The position numbers and the translations under genes were made by a program. DNA of 64,000 nucleotides from Chloroflexota bacterium. GTDB taxonomy: Bacteria; Chloroflexota; Anaerolineae; Anaerolineales; Villigracilaceae. Location: assembly GCA_013112685.1 (NCBI GenBank), contig JABFGC010000002.1, forward strand, positions 1,622,902 through 1,686,901, written 5' to 3'. This document shows, piece by piece, positions 40,529 through 51,659 of the stretch; position 1 is the stretch's first letter; the number at the start of each line of letters is the position of its first letter. Below the pieces are notes generated by a model. It was given only the letters and a program-made list of their open reading frames with translations. It was not told where the DNA came from and did no database searches.

Positions 40529-41146
40529 ATGTATGGAAAAGGCATTCTTAAAGGATTGAGCGTCACCTGGAAGCGATTCTGGGATACCTACCTGGACGAT
40601 ATTTCGTGGTGGCTGAGCGGCAGGAAACGCTACCACAGCGAGGAAGGCGTCAGGCACCGCTCCTCCAAGAACACGCGCGGCATCTTCACCGTGCAATACC
40701 CGGAAGAGCAGTTGATCCAGCCGGAGGAATTCCGCTACGTGCCGTTTCTCGTCTACGACGAAAAGCCCGACGGCGGAAAGGAAGTGCGCTGTACCTCGTG
40801 CGGCATCTGCGCCAAGGTCTGTCCGCCGCAGTGCATCTGGATCGTGCGCACCAACAACCCTCAAACCGGCAAGCCCGTGCCCGAACCCGCCGAGTTCTAC
40901 ATTGACATGGACATCTGCATGAACTGCGGCTTCTGTGCGGAATACTGCCCCTTCGACGCGATCAAGATGGACCACGATTTCGACATCGCCTCGTATGGAC
41001 GGAATGTTTATAACCTCGAAAAACTGTTGAAGCCCGCCTCGTACTACGCCCAGATCCGCCCGCAGAATTACAGCCGCGAGGAGGAAGCCCGCAAGGCGAA
41101 GGAAGCCGCGAAGGCGGCGAAGGCGGAGGCGGCTGCGGCGGCATGA
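40529..41146 (+). CDS. nuoI: NADH-quinone oxidoreductase subunit I
   Basis: 205 residues. Two [4Fe-4S] ferredoxin motifs: CTSCGICAKVCPPQC (about residue 90) and CMNCGFCAEYCPFDA (about 130). The ATG at 40529 is chosen behind ggag. The C-terminus is an Ala/Lys/Glu-rich tail (KAAKAAKAEAAAAA). NuoI transfers electrons between peripheral and membrane arms of complex I. Other nuo genes are not in the window, so the operon is split. Confidence 0.92.
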   Translation: MYGKGILKGLSVTWKRFWDTYLDDISWWLSGRKRYHSEEGVRHRSSKNTRGIFTVQYPEEQLIQPEEFRYVPFLVYDEKPDGGKEVRCTSCGICAKVCPPQCIWIVRTNNPQTGKPVPEPAEFYIDMDICMNCGFCAEYCPFDAIKMDHDFDIASYGRNVYNLEKLLKPASYYAQIRPQNYSREEEARKAKEAAKAAKAEAAAAA

Positions 41147-41149
41147 GGA

Positions 41150-41262
41150 AAAACGTAGATAGGTAGACAGGTAAACAGGTAGATACGTAGGCATCCACAT
41201 TACTTGGGTACTTGTGTACTTGTATACCCGTTTACTTGTGTATCTGAATACCCAACTTTAGG
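41150..41262. repeat. simple-sequence region of gtag/gtac-type repeats
   Basis: Degenerate tandem tetra- to octanucleotides (ataggtagacaggtaaacag; tacttgtgtacttgtatacc), a low-complexity spacer between nuoI and mrp. No gene seen. Confidence 0.6.
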
Positions 41263-41267
41263 AAACC

Positions 41268-42341
41268 ATGACCCCAACCAAAGAAGCCATTCTCAAAGCT
41301 CTCGGCACGGTTCAAGAACCGGACCTCGGGCAGGACCTTGTGACCCTGAACATGATCCGCAATTTGGAGATTTCAGGCGACAAGGTCTCCTTTACCGTGA
41401 TGCTCACCACGCCCGCCTGTCCCCTGCGCGGAAAGATCGAAGCGGACTGCCGCAGCGCCCTGAAAACCGTCGAGGGCGTGAAGACCGTCGAAATCAAAAT
41501 GGACTCGGACGTGCCCAACGACGGCCGCATGCGCGGACTGGTCAACATGCCCATCCGTAATGCGATTGCCATCGGCTCCGGCAAGGGCGGCGTCGGCAAA
41601 TCCACGGTCGCTGTCAATGTGGCAGTGGCTTTGGCGCAGACAGGAGCAAGAGTCGGGTTGATGGATGCGGATATTTACGGTCCCAACACGCCCACTATGC
41701 TCGGCGTGACAAAACTTCCGCCCCCGCAAGGGCAGCGTCTCATCCCCGCCGACGCGTACGGTTTGAAGATGATTTCGATGGGACTGCTCGTCAAGCCGGG
41801 ACAGCCGCTCATCTGGCGCGGACCCGATGCTCAACTCCGCCATCCGCCAGTTTTTAGGCGACGTGGAATGGGGCGAACTGGATTACCTGATCGTTGACCT
41901 GCCCCCGGCACGGGCGACGCGGCGCTTTCGCTGGCGCAGGCGCTCCCGTTGAGCGGCGCGGTGATCGTGACGCTCCCGCAGCTGGTTTCGCTCGAAGATG
42001 CCGGGCGCGGACTCAATATGTTCAAGACGCTCGAAGTACCCATCCTCGGCATCATCGAGAACATGTCGTACCTCGACCTGCCGGACGGCACACGCATGGA
42101 CCTGTTCGGTTCGGGCGGCGGCGAGCAGCTGGCACAAGCCACCGAGACGACCTTCCTCGGCAAAGTGCCGATTGACCAGAACGTGCGCATCGGCGGCGAC
42201 AGCGGCAAGCCCATTGTGGTGAGCGCGCCCGAGTCGGCGGCGGCGAAGGCATTCGTGGATATTTCCATGAAGATCGCGCAGAAGGTCTCGGTGGCGGCGC
42301 TGGGGACGAACAACACCCTGCCGATCAATATTGTTGAGTAG
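41268..42341 (+). CDS. mrp: Mrp/NBP35 Fe-S carrier ATPase (two frameshifts)
   Basis: About 357 residues. An N-terminal MIP18/DUF59 domain (residues 1-~85, [14 protein letters not shown]) is joined to a P-loop ATPase with the deviant Walker [21 protein letters not shown] (about 104). An extra C at ~41823 and a missing C at ~41905 (CCCCC for CCCCCC) are compensating; correction gives [18 protein letters not shown]. Carries Fe-S clusters to apo-proteins; adjacent to the nuo genes, which need several. Confidence 0.9.
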
Positions 42342-42388
42342 TTGAGTAGTGGAGTGGTTGAGTAGTTGGGTAGTTTGTTTAGCAGCGG

Positions 42389-42426
42389 CAATCCCCAAGG
42401 TTGGCTTGGGGATTGTTGTTTTTTGG
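42389..42426 (+). terminator. terminator after mrp
   Basis: 11-bp stem caatccccaag / cttggggattg, 5-nt loop, then ttgtttttt. A gagtagttgagtag microsatellite (42337-42378) precedes it. Confidence 0.88.
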
Positions 42427-42495
42427 GCGGTCTGGGAGCATTCAAATGTTGTAGATTCTTTCCCAAAATTCACCCTGCACAAATTTCTAAAATGA

Positions 42496-42553
42496 ACCGC
42501 CAAGTCGCCAAGAAATTAGAGAAGAAACATGGCGGCTTGGCGTCCTTGGCGGT
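42496..42553. repeat. accgccaag-type inverted repeat
   Basis: accgccaag at 42496 and ccttggcggt at 42544-42553, the same units as the interior of element A1 at 9401-9478. Confidence 0.6.
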
Positions 42554-42689
42554 AAAAAAAACGAAAAATGTTCTGAATGACGATTCTACAGAATCTGAAT
42601 ACTCCCGGCGGTTTGATTTCCGACGGGATTTGAGGTTGGGTGGGGTAAAATTGAGAAACGCTCGCCGGTAAAACATCAGGGAAACCACT

Positions 42690-45440
42690 ATGAAATTCGA
42701 TGTCTTCCTCAGTCACAACGGCAAGGATAAACCCATCGTCGAGAGAATCGCCCGCCTGTTGGAAGCCAGGGGATTGAAAGTCTGGCTCGACAAATGGAAT
42801 CTCGTCCCCGGCGAGCCGTGGCAGGAGGAAATCGAAACCGCGCTGGATGAATCGGAAACCATTGCGGTGTTTACCGGATCACATGGAATCAGTCCATGGG
42901 AAAACATGGAGATGCGGTCTGCGATTGAAGAACACGTCCGGGATAAAAATCGGCGCGTGATTCCTGTGCTACTGCCTGGCGCGCCGGAATATAAAGACCT
43001 GAAACTTCCGCGCTTTCTCAAACATTTTGGCTTTGTAGATTTTCGCACCGGGGCAGACGATGCAGACGCCCTCTACCGCCTCGAGTGCGGAATCAAGGGA
43101 ATCGCCCCCAAACCATCTGTAAAGACAGAGACTCCATTTTCAACTGACGAAATCCCGCCCGCGGGCGACCTGCCGCCCGGCTCGCACCTGCCCTTCCCGC
43201 CGAACCCGCTCTTCACCGGGCGCGAAGCGGACTTGAAAAAACTGGCGGATTCCCTCACCCCCAGCCCCTCTCCCAGGGGCGGGAGAGGGGAGACAGTGGT
43301 TATCACCCAAGCCGTGACAGGGATGGGCGGATTAGGCAAGACGCAACTTGCCATCGAATTCGGTTACCGTTACGGGAGGTATTTCCGCGGGGTGTACTGG
43401 CTGAATTTGGCGGACCCCCTCCCAATTCGAGGCGGAGATCGCCGCCTGCGGACGGGAAATGTTCCCGACGGACTATCCCGACGACCAGCCTTCGCAGGTG
43501 GCGCTGACGCTGAACGCCCGGAAGGCGGACGGGTCCGCGTTTGGTGATTCTCGATAACTTTGAAGAGCCTGCGCTGGCGGGCGATGTGCTGGCGAGACTG
43601 CGGCACTCGAACATCCGCGTTTTGGTCACCTCCCGCCGCACGGACTGGACGCCCGCGACGGGCTTGTCCTCCATCCCGTTGAATGTTTTCACCGAAGAAG
43701 AAAGCCTTGCCTACCTCGAACGCTCGATGCCGGGGCGGAAGGCAAGCGGGGACGACCTCAAAACCCTGGCAGAGCGGCTCGGTCACCTGCCGCTGGGCTT
43801 GGAACTCGCCAGCCGCTATCTGAACGGACATCCGCGCCTGGGCATTGCGGAGTACCTGAAACAAGCCGGGCAGGCGCTGGAGCATCCCTCGATGAAAGAC
43901 TGGCGCGCCGACCTGCCCGCCGCGACTAAGCACGATTTGGACTTGCAGCGCACTTTCGCGCTTTCGTGGCAGGCATTGGGTGGTCGAGTAGCGGCGCTGC
44001 AAGCGCCACGTACCGAGACCACCGAGGAAATCGCCCGAAAAATCTTCATGACCACAGGCTACCTCGCGCCGAACATGCCGATTCCATTGGAAATTTTCGA
44101 AAAGACGCTCGAAATCTCCCCCGAAACCTGCGACGAGGCGCTGACGCTGCTCTACGGCTTGGGCTTGCTGACAAAAGACGAAGGCGGTTTACCCGCGATT
44201 CATCCCCTGCTGGCGGAGTACGCGCGTCACCTTGCAAAAGAAGATAAGACCTTGCTCGAAACGCTGGCGGATGCCATTGGAACATTTTCAGGAGAAATGC
44301 TAGACACGGGCTTGCCCGCAAAATTCACTCCCCTGCGCGGACATCTGCCCATCCTTGCCGCCCATGCGGAAAAGGCAAGCCTCAAATCGGCAGGGACATT
44401 GTGGAATAATTACGGATACCATTTGTGGGTAATTGCAGATCATTTCGGCGCACGTCAAGCCTTCGAACGCGCCTTGAAGATTGACGAAGCCGCCTTCGGT
44501 CCCGATCATCCCAAGGTCGCCATCCGCGTCAACAACCTCGGCTCGGTTCTGCAAGACCTGGGCGACCCAAGTGCTGCGCGCGAAATGTTCGAACGCGCCT
44601 TGAAGATTGACGAAGCCGCTTTCGGTCCCGACCATCCAAACATCGCCAGGGATGTCAACAACCTCGGCTCGGTTCTGAAAGCCCTGGGCGATCCAGGCGC
44701 CGCGCGCGAAATGTACGAACGCGCCTTGAAGATTGATGAAGCCGCCTTCGGTCCCGACCATCCAAACATCGCCAGAGATGTCAACAACCTCGGCTCGGTT
44801 TTGCAAGACCTGGGCGACCTGCCTGCTACGCGCGAAATGTTCGGAACGCGCCTTGAAGATTGACGAAGCCACCTTCGGTCCCGACCATCCCAATGTTGCC
44901 ATAGGCGTGAACAACCTCGGCATGGTTTTGAAAGCCCTGGGCGATCCAGGTGCCGCGCGCGAAATGCTCGAACGCGCCTTGAAGATTGACGAAGCCGCCT
45001 TCGGTCCCGACCATCCCAATGTCGCCATAGATGTCAACAACCTCGGCTCGGTTCTGCAAGACCTGGGCGATTTGCCCGCCGCGCGCGAAATGTTCGAACG
45101 CGCCTTGAAGATTGACGAAGCCGCCTTCGGTCCCGACCATCCCAATGTTGCTACGCTTGTCAACAACCTCGGCATGGTTTTGAAAGCCCTGGGCGACCCA
45201 GGTGCCGCGCGCGAAATGTTCGAACGCGCCTTGAAAATCAGGCAAAAAGTGTTTGGGGAAGAACATCCTGATGTTGCGCAAAGTTTATGGTGGCTCGGTG
45301 TCGTTTCCCAAGATGAAGGAAACTTGGAAGAAGCGAGAATTTACCTTGAGCGTGCATTGGAGATGTACAAGAAATTCCTGCCGCCCGACCATCCTAATAT
45401 CAAAACCGTGCAGGAGAATTTGGATTCGCTGGAGGGGTGA
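42690..45440 (+). CDS. TIR-NB-ARC-TPR NLR-like receptor (three frameshifts)
   Basis: About 915 residues. TIR domain (1-~135): KFDVFLSHNGKDKPIVERIA, VWLDKW, and SPWENMEM with the Glu of the catalytic region. A linker with a palindrome-encoded LTPSPSPRGGRG insert leads to an NB-ARC ATPase: P-loop TGMGGLGKTQLAIEF, LVILDNFEEPA, VLVTSRRTDW, GHLPLGLEL. A winged-helix-type region follows, then seven 42-residue TPRs (ERALKIDEAAFGPDHPNVAI) to the end. Extra bases at ~43416 (C), ~43518 (C) and ~44843 (G) break the frame. Bacterial TIR domains often cleave NAD+; a defence role is plausible but not shown. Confidence 0.85.
44455..45330 (+). repeat. 126-bp tandem array encoding TPRs
   Basis: Seven 126-bp units, each coding 42 residues (FERALKIDEAAFGPDHPNVA ... 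LGDPGAAREM), nearly identical in DNA in the first six. Recent duplication within the receptor. Confidence 0.9.
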
Positions 45441-45803
45441 ACCGTCCACGAATGGGACCACGAATGCACAAATGTCCGCCTCGCGTTCGTTTATTCGTGA
45501 AGCCATTCGTGCGTTCATGGATGGTGACGAAAACCATCCACGAATACGACCACGAATGCACGAATGTCCACCCGCGTTCGTTTATTCGTGAAGCCATTCG
45601 TGCGTTCATGGATGGTGACGAAAACCATCCACGAATACGACCACGAATGCACGAATGTCCACCCGCGTTCGTTTATTCGTGAAGCCATTCGTGCGTTCAT
45701 GGATGGTGACGAAAATACCATCCACGAATAGGACCACGAATTCACGAATGTTCGCTCATTCGTTTATTCGTGAAGCCGTTCGTGCATTCATGGACAGTAT
45801 CTG
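45440..45803. repeat. 91-bp direct repeat field (attcgtttattcgtg family) upstream of GxxExxY-1
   Basis: Units of 91 bp (gcgttcatgg recurring at 45511, 45602 and 45693) with partial copies on both sides. Each unit has internal inverted pairs, ccatccacgaat and attcgtg..atggatgg. No spacers, so not CRISPR. Confidence 0.85.
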
Positions 45804-45848
45804 TTTCTTTCGGCTACAATTGAAACACTCGAAAGGAGCGGAGGAAAA

Positions 45849-46286
45849 ATGCCCCTCGCAATTGATTCAACCGGCAATGACCTGACTTACAAACTCATCG
45901 GGCTGGCAATGGAAGTCCACAATGAAATTGGGTATGGTTTCAAGGAGGAAGTGTATGAAAATGCCCTGGAGGTAAAACTCAATCACGCGGGCATCGAGCC
46001 GTATCGTCAATACGAAGTGCATGTGGAATTTGAAGGGGAACGGGTGGCAACTTTTTACCTGGATTTGTTCCCCGAACAAAAGGTTGTCGTGGAGATCAAG
46101 GCATTCGGTCATCAATTGACCAATGATGAGCTGGCGCAGGTCATCAACTATTTGAAAGCCACAGGCGCATCTGTGGGTTTGCTTTTCAATTTTGGACGTA
46201 GAAGATTAGAATACCGTCGGGTCTTTCCTGGAAAAGACATGAAGCCTGTTCAGCGAACCGGTCGTGATAACGCCATAAAGAAGTGA
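45849..46286 (+). CDS. GxxExxY family protein (nuclease-like), copy 1
   Basis: 145 residues. Motif GYGFKEEVYENALE gives GxxExxY. A PD-(D/E)xK-like core can be read as FYLDLFPEQKVVVEIKAF (D...ExK), followed by ELAQVINYLKATG, which resembles the Q-containing helix of this fold. Good RBS (aaaggagcggagg). The repeat fields before and after it belong to the same family. Biochemical role not known; a nuclease is inferred from motif spacing only. Similar to the gene at 56141 in layout but a different subfamily. Confidence 0.78.
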   Translation: MPLAIDSTGNDLTYKLIGLAMEVHNEIGYGFKEEVYENALEVKLNHAGIEPYRQYEVHVEFEGERVATFYLDLFPEQKVVVEIKAFGHQLTNDELAQVINYLKATGASVGLLFNFGRRRLEYRRVFPGKDMKPVQRTGRDNAIKK

Positions 46287-46305
46287 AAGATCGCTGAATA
46301 TGACC

Positions 46306-46510
46306 GCGAGATATTCGTTTATTCGTGAAACCATTCGCGCATTCGTGGACGGTGACGAAAATACCATCCACGAATAGAACCACGAATTCACGAATGTCTG
46401 CCCCGCGTTCGTTTATTCGTGAAACCATTCGTACATTCGTTGACGGTGGCGAAAACCATCCACGAATGTGACCACGAATTCACGAACGTCCGCCTGCACA
46501 TTCGTTTACA
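46306..46510. repeat. attcgtttattcgtg repeat field downstream of GxxExxY-1
   Basis: Two copies of a ~95-bp unit of the same family as 45440-45803. The stretch 46511-46648 has no recognised feature. Confidence 0.8.
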
Positions 46511-46648
46511 CTTGTACCTTGCGCCAGCCCAGATATTCGTAGACTGTAACCGCCGCCCCTTCCCTCCCTTCGACGTTGCTCAGGGCATGCTTTCTTCTTT
46601 CCACTTTTCATCTCCCACCCTCCGCCTCCCCTCTTTCCTCTTCCCCCC

Positions 46649-47747
46649 ATGCTCATCTACGACCTCGACTTCCCCGCCCTCGAAAGCCTGCTCCAAAAAT
46701 GGGACGAACCCGCCTACCGCGCGAAGCAGGTCTGGCAGGGGTTATACCGTCATCTGTACGATTCGCCCGATCAGTTCTCCAATCTTCCCAATTCCCTGCG
46801 GAAAAGGCTCGCCGAGGAATTGACTTTCACCCCGTTCACGGTCAAAACGTATCTCGATTCCTCCGACAAGTCCACACGCAAGACGTTGTTTCAACTCGCG
46901 GATGGGAATCTGATCGAAGCGGTGTTGATGCGGTATGGGGACCCGGCGGACAACCTTCACCCCACCCCCTCTCCCACGAGCGGGAGAGGGGCAAAGGAAC
47001 GTAGAACCCTGTGCATCTCCACCCGTGCGGGCTGCGCGATGGGATGCGTCTTCTGCGCCACCGGGCAGATGGGCTTCAAGCGTCACCTCACCAGCGGCGA
47101 GATCGTGGCGCAGGTCATGTTTTATGCGCGGATGCTGAAAGAGCGGGACGAAGCCGTCACCAACATCGTCTTCATGGGCATGGGCGAACCGTTCCACAAC
47201 TACGATAATACAATGGTAGCGGTTGACCGGCTCAACGACGCGCAGGGATTCAACTTCGGCGCGCGGCGCATGACCATTTCCACGGTGGGCTTGGTTCCGC
47301 AGATCAAACGCTTCGCCGACGAGAAGCGGCAGGTCAACCTTGCCATCTCGCTCCACGCCTCGGGTGATGACGAACGTCTCGCCATCATGCCGGTCAACAA
47401 GCGTTACAAAATTGACGAGGTCCTCGAAGCCTGCAAATATTATGTCAAAGCGACGCATCGCCGCGTGACCTTCGAGTGGGCGCTCATCAACGGAGTCAAC
47501 GACACGCCGGAAGTGGCGGCGAAACTTGCCGCACGGCTGAAGGAACTGCTGTGCCACGTCAACGCGATTCCGCTCAACCCCACCACAGGCTACGAGGGGC
47601 AGGCGGCGAGCCGTCAGCGGGCGGAACGGTTCAAGCAAACGCTGGAGCAGGCGGGAATTCCATGCACGATCCGCATGAGGCGCGGGATTGACATCAACGC
47701 GGGGGTGCGGTCAACTGGCGGGGGCGGCATCCGAACCGCGCGGATGA
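46649..47747 (+). CDS. rlmN: 23S rRNA/tRNA adenine-C2 methyltransferase (frameshifted at 3' end)
   Basis: About 365 residues. Radical-SAM motif CAMGCVFCATG (CxxxCxxC, about residue 131), GMGEPFHNYDN, SLHASGDDERL, NPTTGYEG. An extra G at ~47701-47705 removes the second catalytic Cys; removing it restores INAGCGQLAGAASEPRG with a TGA at 47745. A ~16-residue insert (LHPTPSPTSGRGAKE) before the CxxxC motif is coded by the cccctctccc palindrome at 46966-46991. RlmN methylates A2503 of 23S rRNA and A37 of some tRNAs. Confidence 0.92.
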
Positions 47748-47976
47748 TGAGTATGACAGTGCAAGGTTGTGCTCCCTGCGCCGGAGACGGCGCAGGAATT
47801 TTCTCGCAACCCGCCTGCCTACGCGCAAATCGGCAATCATCCTGATATAATGCCTCTCACGTGTCATTAAAGTAACGCGCCTATCATTTGGAAATTATTT
47901 TGCCCTAAACAGGTCGCCGCAAAGCGGCTTCATATCTTCAACGAAAGCAATGAAACCTCATTCCACGAAACTTTAG

Positions 47977-50900
47977 GTGAACTTCATGGATTCAAAACGT
48001 AACTGGTTGGAACGACCCATCCACCCCTCCCTGCCCGCCGTCACGAACGAGATTGCGGTCTTCGCGCTCATTATCCTGTTCGCCGTGGTCACGCGCTTCT
48101 ACGACCTCGGCACGCGCGTCATGAGCCACGACGAAAGCCTGCATACCTACTTCTCCTGGCTGCTCTACCGCGGACAAGGCTACGAGCATTCGCCCATGAT
48201 GCACGGTCCGTTCCAGTTCCACATCGTCGCGCTCTCCTACTTCCTGTTCGGCGTCAGCGACTTCACCTCGCGCATCCCCGCCGCTATGTTCAGCATCGCC
48301 ACTGTGTGGATGGTCTGGTACTGGCGGCGGTACCTCGGCACGTGGGGCGCGCTCATCACGGGCTTTTTACTGGTCATCTCCCCGTACATGCTGTACTACG
48401 GGCGCTACGTCCGCAACGAGTCGTTCGTGGCGTTCTCCGGCGTGCTGATGCTGTATGCCATGTTGAGGCATCTCGAAAACGGCGGGAGGAAATACCTCTT
48501 CATGTTCGCCGCCGCGCTCGCCCTGCATTTCGTCTCGAAGGAAACCTCCTTCATCTACACAGCGCAGGCGCTGCTTTTCCTCGCCATGTATTTCGTGGTG
48601 CAGGTCACGCGGCGTCCGTGGAAAAACGCCGAGGGCGATTACCGCGCCTTCATCATTTCGCTGAGTGTGACGATCCTGCTATTGGGCGTCACCGCCGGAT
48701 ACATGCTCATCACCCGCGACGCCTCCACCCTCTCCGGTACGGAGACCGCCGCGCCAGCCAACCCCTCCGAGACGGCTTCGCCTCTTTCCCCGCCCGAGCC
48801 TGCCGCGTTTTCCCTGACCTCGGTCTTCGTTTTGGCGGCTGTGATCGCGCTCATCGTGACCGCCTATTTCCTGATCCGCGGCTACACCTGGGAGCGGGTC
48901 CCGCAATGACCGGTCGTTCGAACTGCTGATGGTCGCGGGGACGGCCGTCCTGCCGCAGTTGTCGCCCTTCCTCATGAGCCTGACCGACATCACCATCCCC
49001 ACCTCCGCGCCGGAATTGCAGGCGCTGATGGGAGACGTGCGCAGTATTTTGATCATCGGCGCGTTTCTCGTGCTTACCTTCATCGTCGCCATCGCCGCCG
49101 GTTTGATTTGGAACGCCGAAAAATGGTTCAAGACCGCGCTCGTTTTCTGGGTGCCGTATGTGATTCTTTACACCACCGTCTTCACCAACAGCAACGGCTT
49201 TTTCACCGGCGTGATCGGCTCGCTCGGTTACTGGATCGTCCAGCACGATGTGGAGCGCGGCAGCCAGCCCTGGTATTACTACCTGCTGATTCAGGTTCCC
49301 GTCTACGAATTTCTGCCCGCACTGGGGTTCATCCTGGCGCTCTTCATCGGTCTGCGGAGAAAACTGTCGGCGAAGCCCAAGCCCGCCGAAGCGGAAACAG
49401 CCGCCGCCGGAGTCAATGAAGCGGACGACGTTGAATCCCCCGACAAGGACGAAGCGGATGAACATCCCAAAGACCGCAACTTCGCCAACGTCTTCAGCCT
49501 GCTGGTGTGGTGGAGCGTTTCGAGTTTCTTCGCGTTTTCCTTTGCGGGCGAACGCATGCCCTGGCTGACCGTCCACATTACCCTGCCTTTGATTCTCATC
49601 ACCGGTTGGGCGCTCGGTCACTTGGTGGATGCGCTCGACTGGGAAAAACTCAAGCAGCAAAACGTGCCGCTGACGCTTACCGCATTGGCAATTTTCATCG
49701 CCAGCACCGGCAGGGCGATCCTGCTCGCTAATGGACCGCCGCGCCCGTTCCGTGGTCAGGGGTTGGAGCAGTTGCAGGCGACCAACGCCTTCCTGCTGCC
49801 GGTCGTCGTTTCGATAGCGAGCGCGGCGGCTTCAGTGTATTTCCTGCGAACGTGGACGATGCGCGAGTTTCGGAATGTGTTCGTGCTGACGTTCTTCGGC
49901 TTCCTTGCCGTGCTGACCATGCGCGCCGCGTTTCGCGCCTCGTACATCACCTACGACCAGGCGACGGAATTCCTCGTGTACGCCCACGCTTCGACGGCGG
50001 TGAAGGAGGTCATGGCGCAGGCGGAGGAGATTTCCAGACGCACCACCGGCGGCTTGGGCGTGGCGATTGCCTACGACGCCTCCCCGCCGGACACGGGCGT
50101 TTCGTGGCCCGTCGTGTGGTACCTGCGCGACTACACCAACCAGCGCTCGTTCGCCGAGCCCACGCGCTCCCCTGCGCGACGCGGTCGTCATTATCGTGGA
50201 CGAGAAGAACTTCTGACAAGATCGAGCCTGCCATCGGCCCCGGCTACTACCGCGTGGATTACATCCGCATGTGGTGGCCCATGCAGGATTACTTCGGTCT
50301 GGTCAGCGAGCGCGACCCGAACGTCCCCTTCCCCGAAGATTACGCCTGCCGCGGGTTGTTGAGTTTCCTCAGCTCGCGCAAATCCCGCGATTATTCCCGA
50401 TTCTGCGAGGGCTTCACCGATCCGCAGGTGCGCGCGGGGATCATCCAGATTTGGCTGAACCGCGATTACTCGGTCTACGCCCAAGCCAAAGGCGGACGAC
50501 CCGACCTGACGGTTGCCACCTGGTCGCCCGCAGACACGATGCGCCTCTACATCCGGCAGGACGTGGCTTCGCAAATCTGGAATTACGGTGTCGCGCCGAT
50601 CACGAGCCAGGTGATCGAAGACCCCACCGAAGGCAAATTCATTCTGCTCGCGGCGGATAAAATCCTCGATGCCGCGCAAACCAACCCGGTCAATTTCAAT
50701 GCGCCGCGTTCGCTCGCCTTCGCGCCGGACGGCACGTTCTACGTTGCGGATTCGCGCAACCACCGCATCCTGCATCTGGATGTGGACGGAAGCGTGCTGC
50801 ACGAGTGGGGAACCTTCGCGGACGGAGTCAATGTGCCGCTCGGCAACGGGACGCTGAACGAACCCTGGGGCGTCGCGGTCGGACCGGACGGCTCGGTCTA

Positions 50901-51541
50901 CGTAACCGACACCTGGAACCACCGCATCGAGAAGTTCTCCCCCAGCGGCAGGTTCATCAAAGCCTGGGGTACGTTTGGGCAGGGCGAAACGCCGGATGCG
51001 TTCTACGGTCCGCGCGGGCTGGCGGTGGACGCCCGGGGGGCGGGTCTACGTGACCGACACCGGGAACAAGCGTGTCGTCGTGTTCGATGCGGACGGGAAT
51101 TTCATCACCCAGTTTGGCGGCGCCGGTTTCGAGCCGGGTCAGTTCGATGAGCCGGTGGGCATTGCCATTGATAAAAACGGGACGGTCTACGTGGCGGATA
51201 CGTGGAACCAGCGCGTCCAGACCTTCACGCCGCTCGAATCGGAAAACGGACTGGCGTTCCTGCCCGAAAAGCAATGGGATGTGTTCGGCTGGTTCGGTCA
51301 ATCCGTCGAGAACAAGCCGTTCATCGCCGTGAACGACGACCTGCACGTTTTCATCACCGACCCGGAAGGCTACCGCATCATCGAATTCGACCGGGAGGGC
51401 GTAGTGGTGCGCGTCTGGGGTGAATACGGCGACGGCAGCGCCAACTTCGGCATCGCTTCCGGCATCGCCATTGACGCGGAAGGGCGCGTCTGGGTCTCGG
51501 ACGGCGCGTTCAACCGCGTGATGCGGTTTACACTTCCGTAA
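47977..51541 (+). CDS. Agl23-type (TIGR03663) glycosyltransferase fused to NHL repeats (four frameshifts)
   Basis: About 1187 residues. N-terminal half: many membrane helices with MSHDESLHTYFSWLLYRG and YEHSPMMHGPFQFH, motifs of GT39/GT83-like flippase-associated proteins. C-terminal ~350 residues: NHL beta-propeller repeats (APDGTFYVADSRNHRILHLD, VGPDGSVYVTDTWNHRIEKF, DKNGTVYVADTWNQRVQTF). Extra bases break the frame at ~48899 (C), ~50170 (C), ~50213 (T) and ~51040 (G). Likely transfers sugars from a lipid carrier at the outer face; the propeller may bind the acceptor. Between rlmN and this gene only a lone TATAAT (47846-47851) is seen. Confidence 0.8.
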
Positions 51542-51565
51542 GGAATCAGGATTACAGGAATAACG

Positions 51566-51600
51566 TGAAGGATGAAGGCAAGACTTCATCCTTCATTTTT
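51566..51600 (+). terminator. terminator after the Agl23-NHL gene
   Basis: 11-bp stem tgaaggatgaa / ttcatccttca, 8-nt loop, then ttttttatt. A -10-like TATAAT for sucC follows at 51609. Confidence 0.88.
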
Positions 51601-51659
51601 TATTCTGGTATAATGCCCGTGCTTTCAAGCAAAAATATACATCCCCCCAGGGAGAAGTA

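Noticed and set aside
45440..45803. Possible CRISPR array
   Set aside because: The 91-bp units follow each other without unique spacers, contain inverted pairs, and there are no cas genes.
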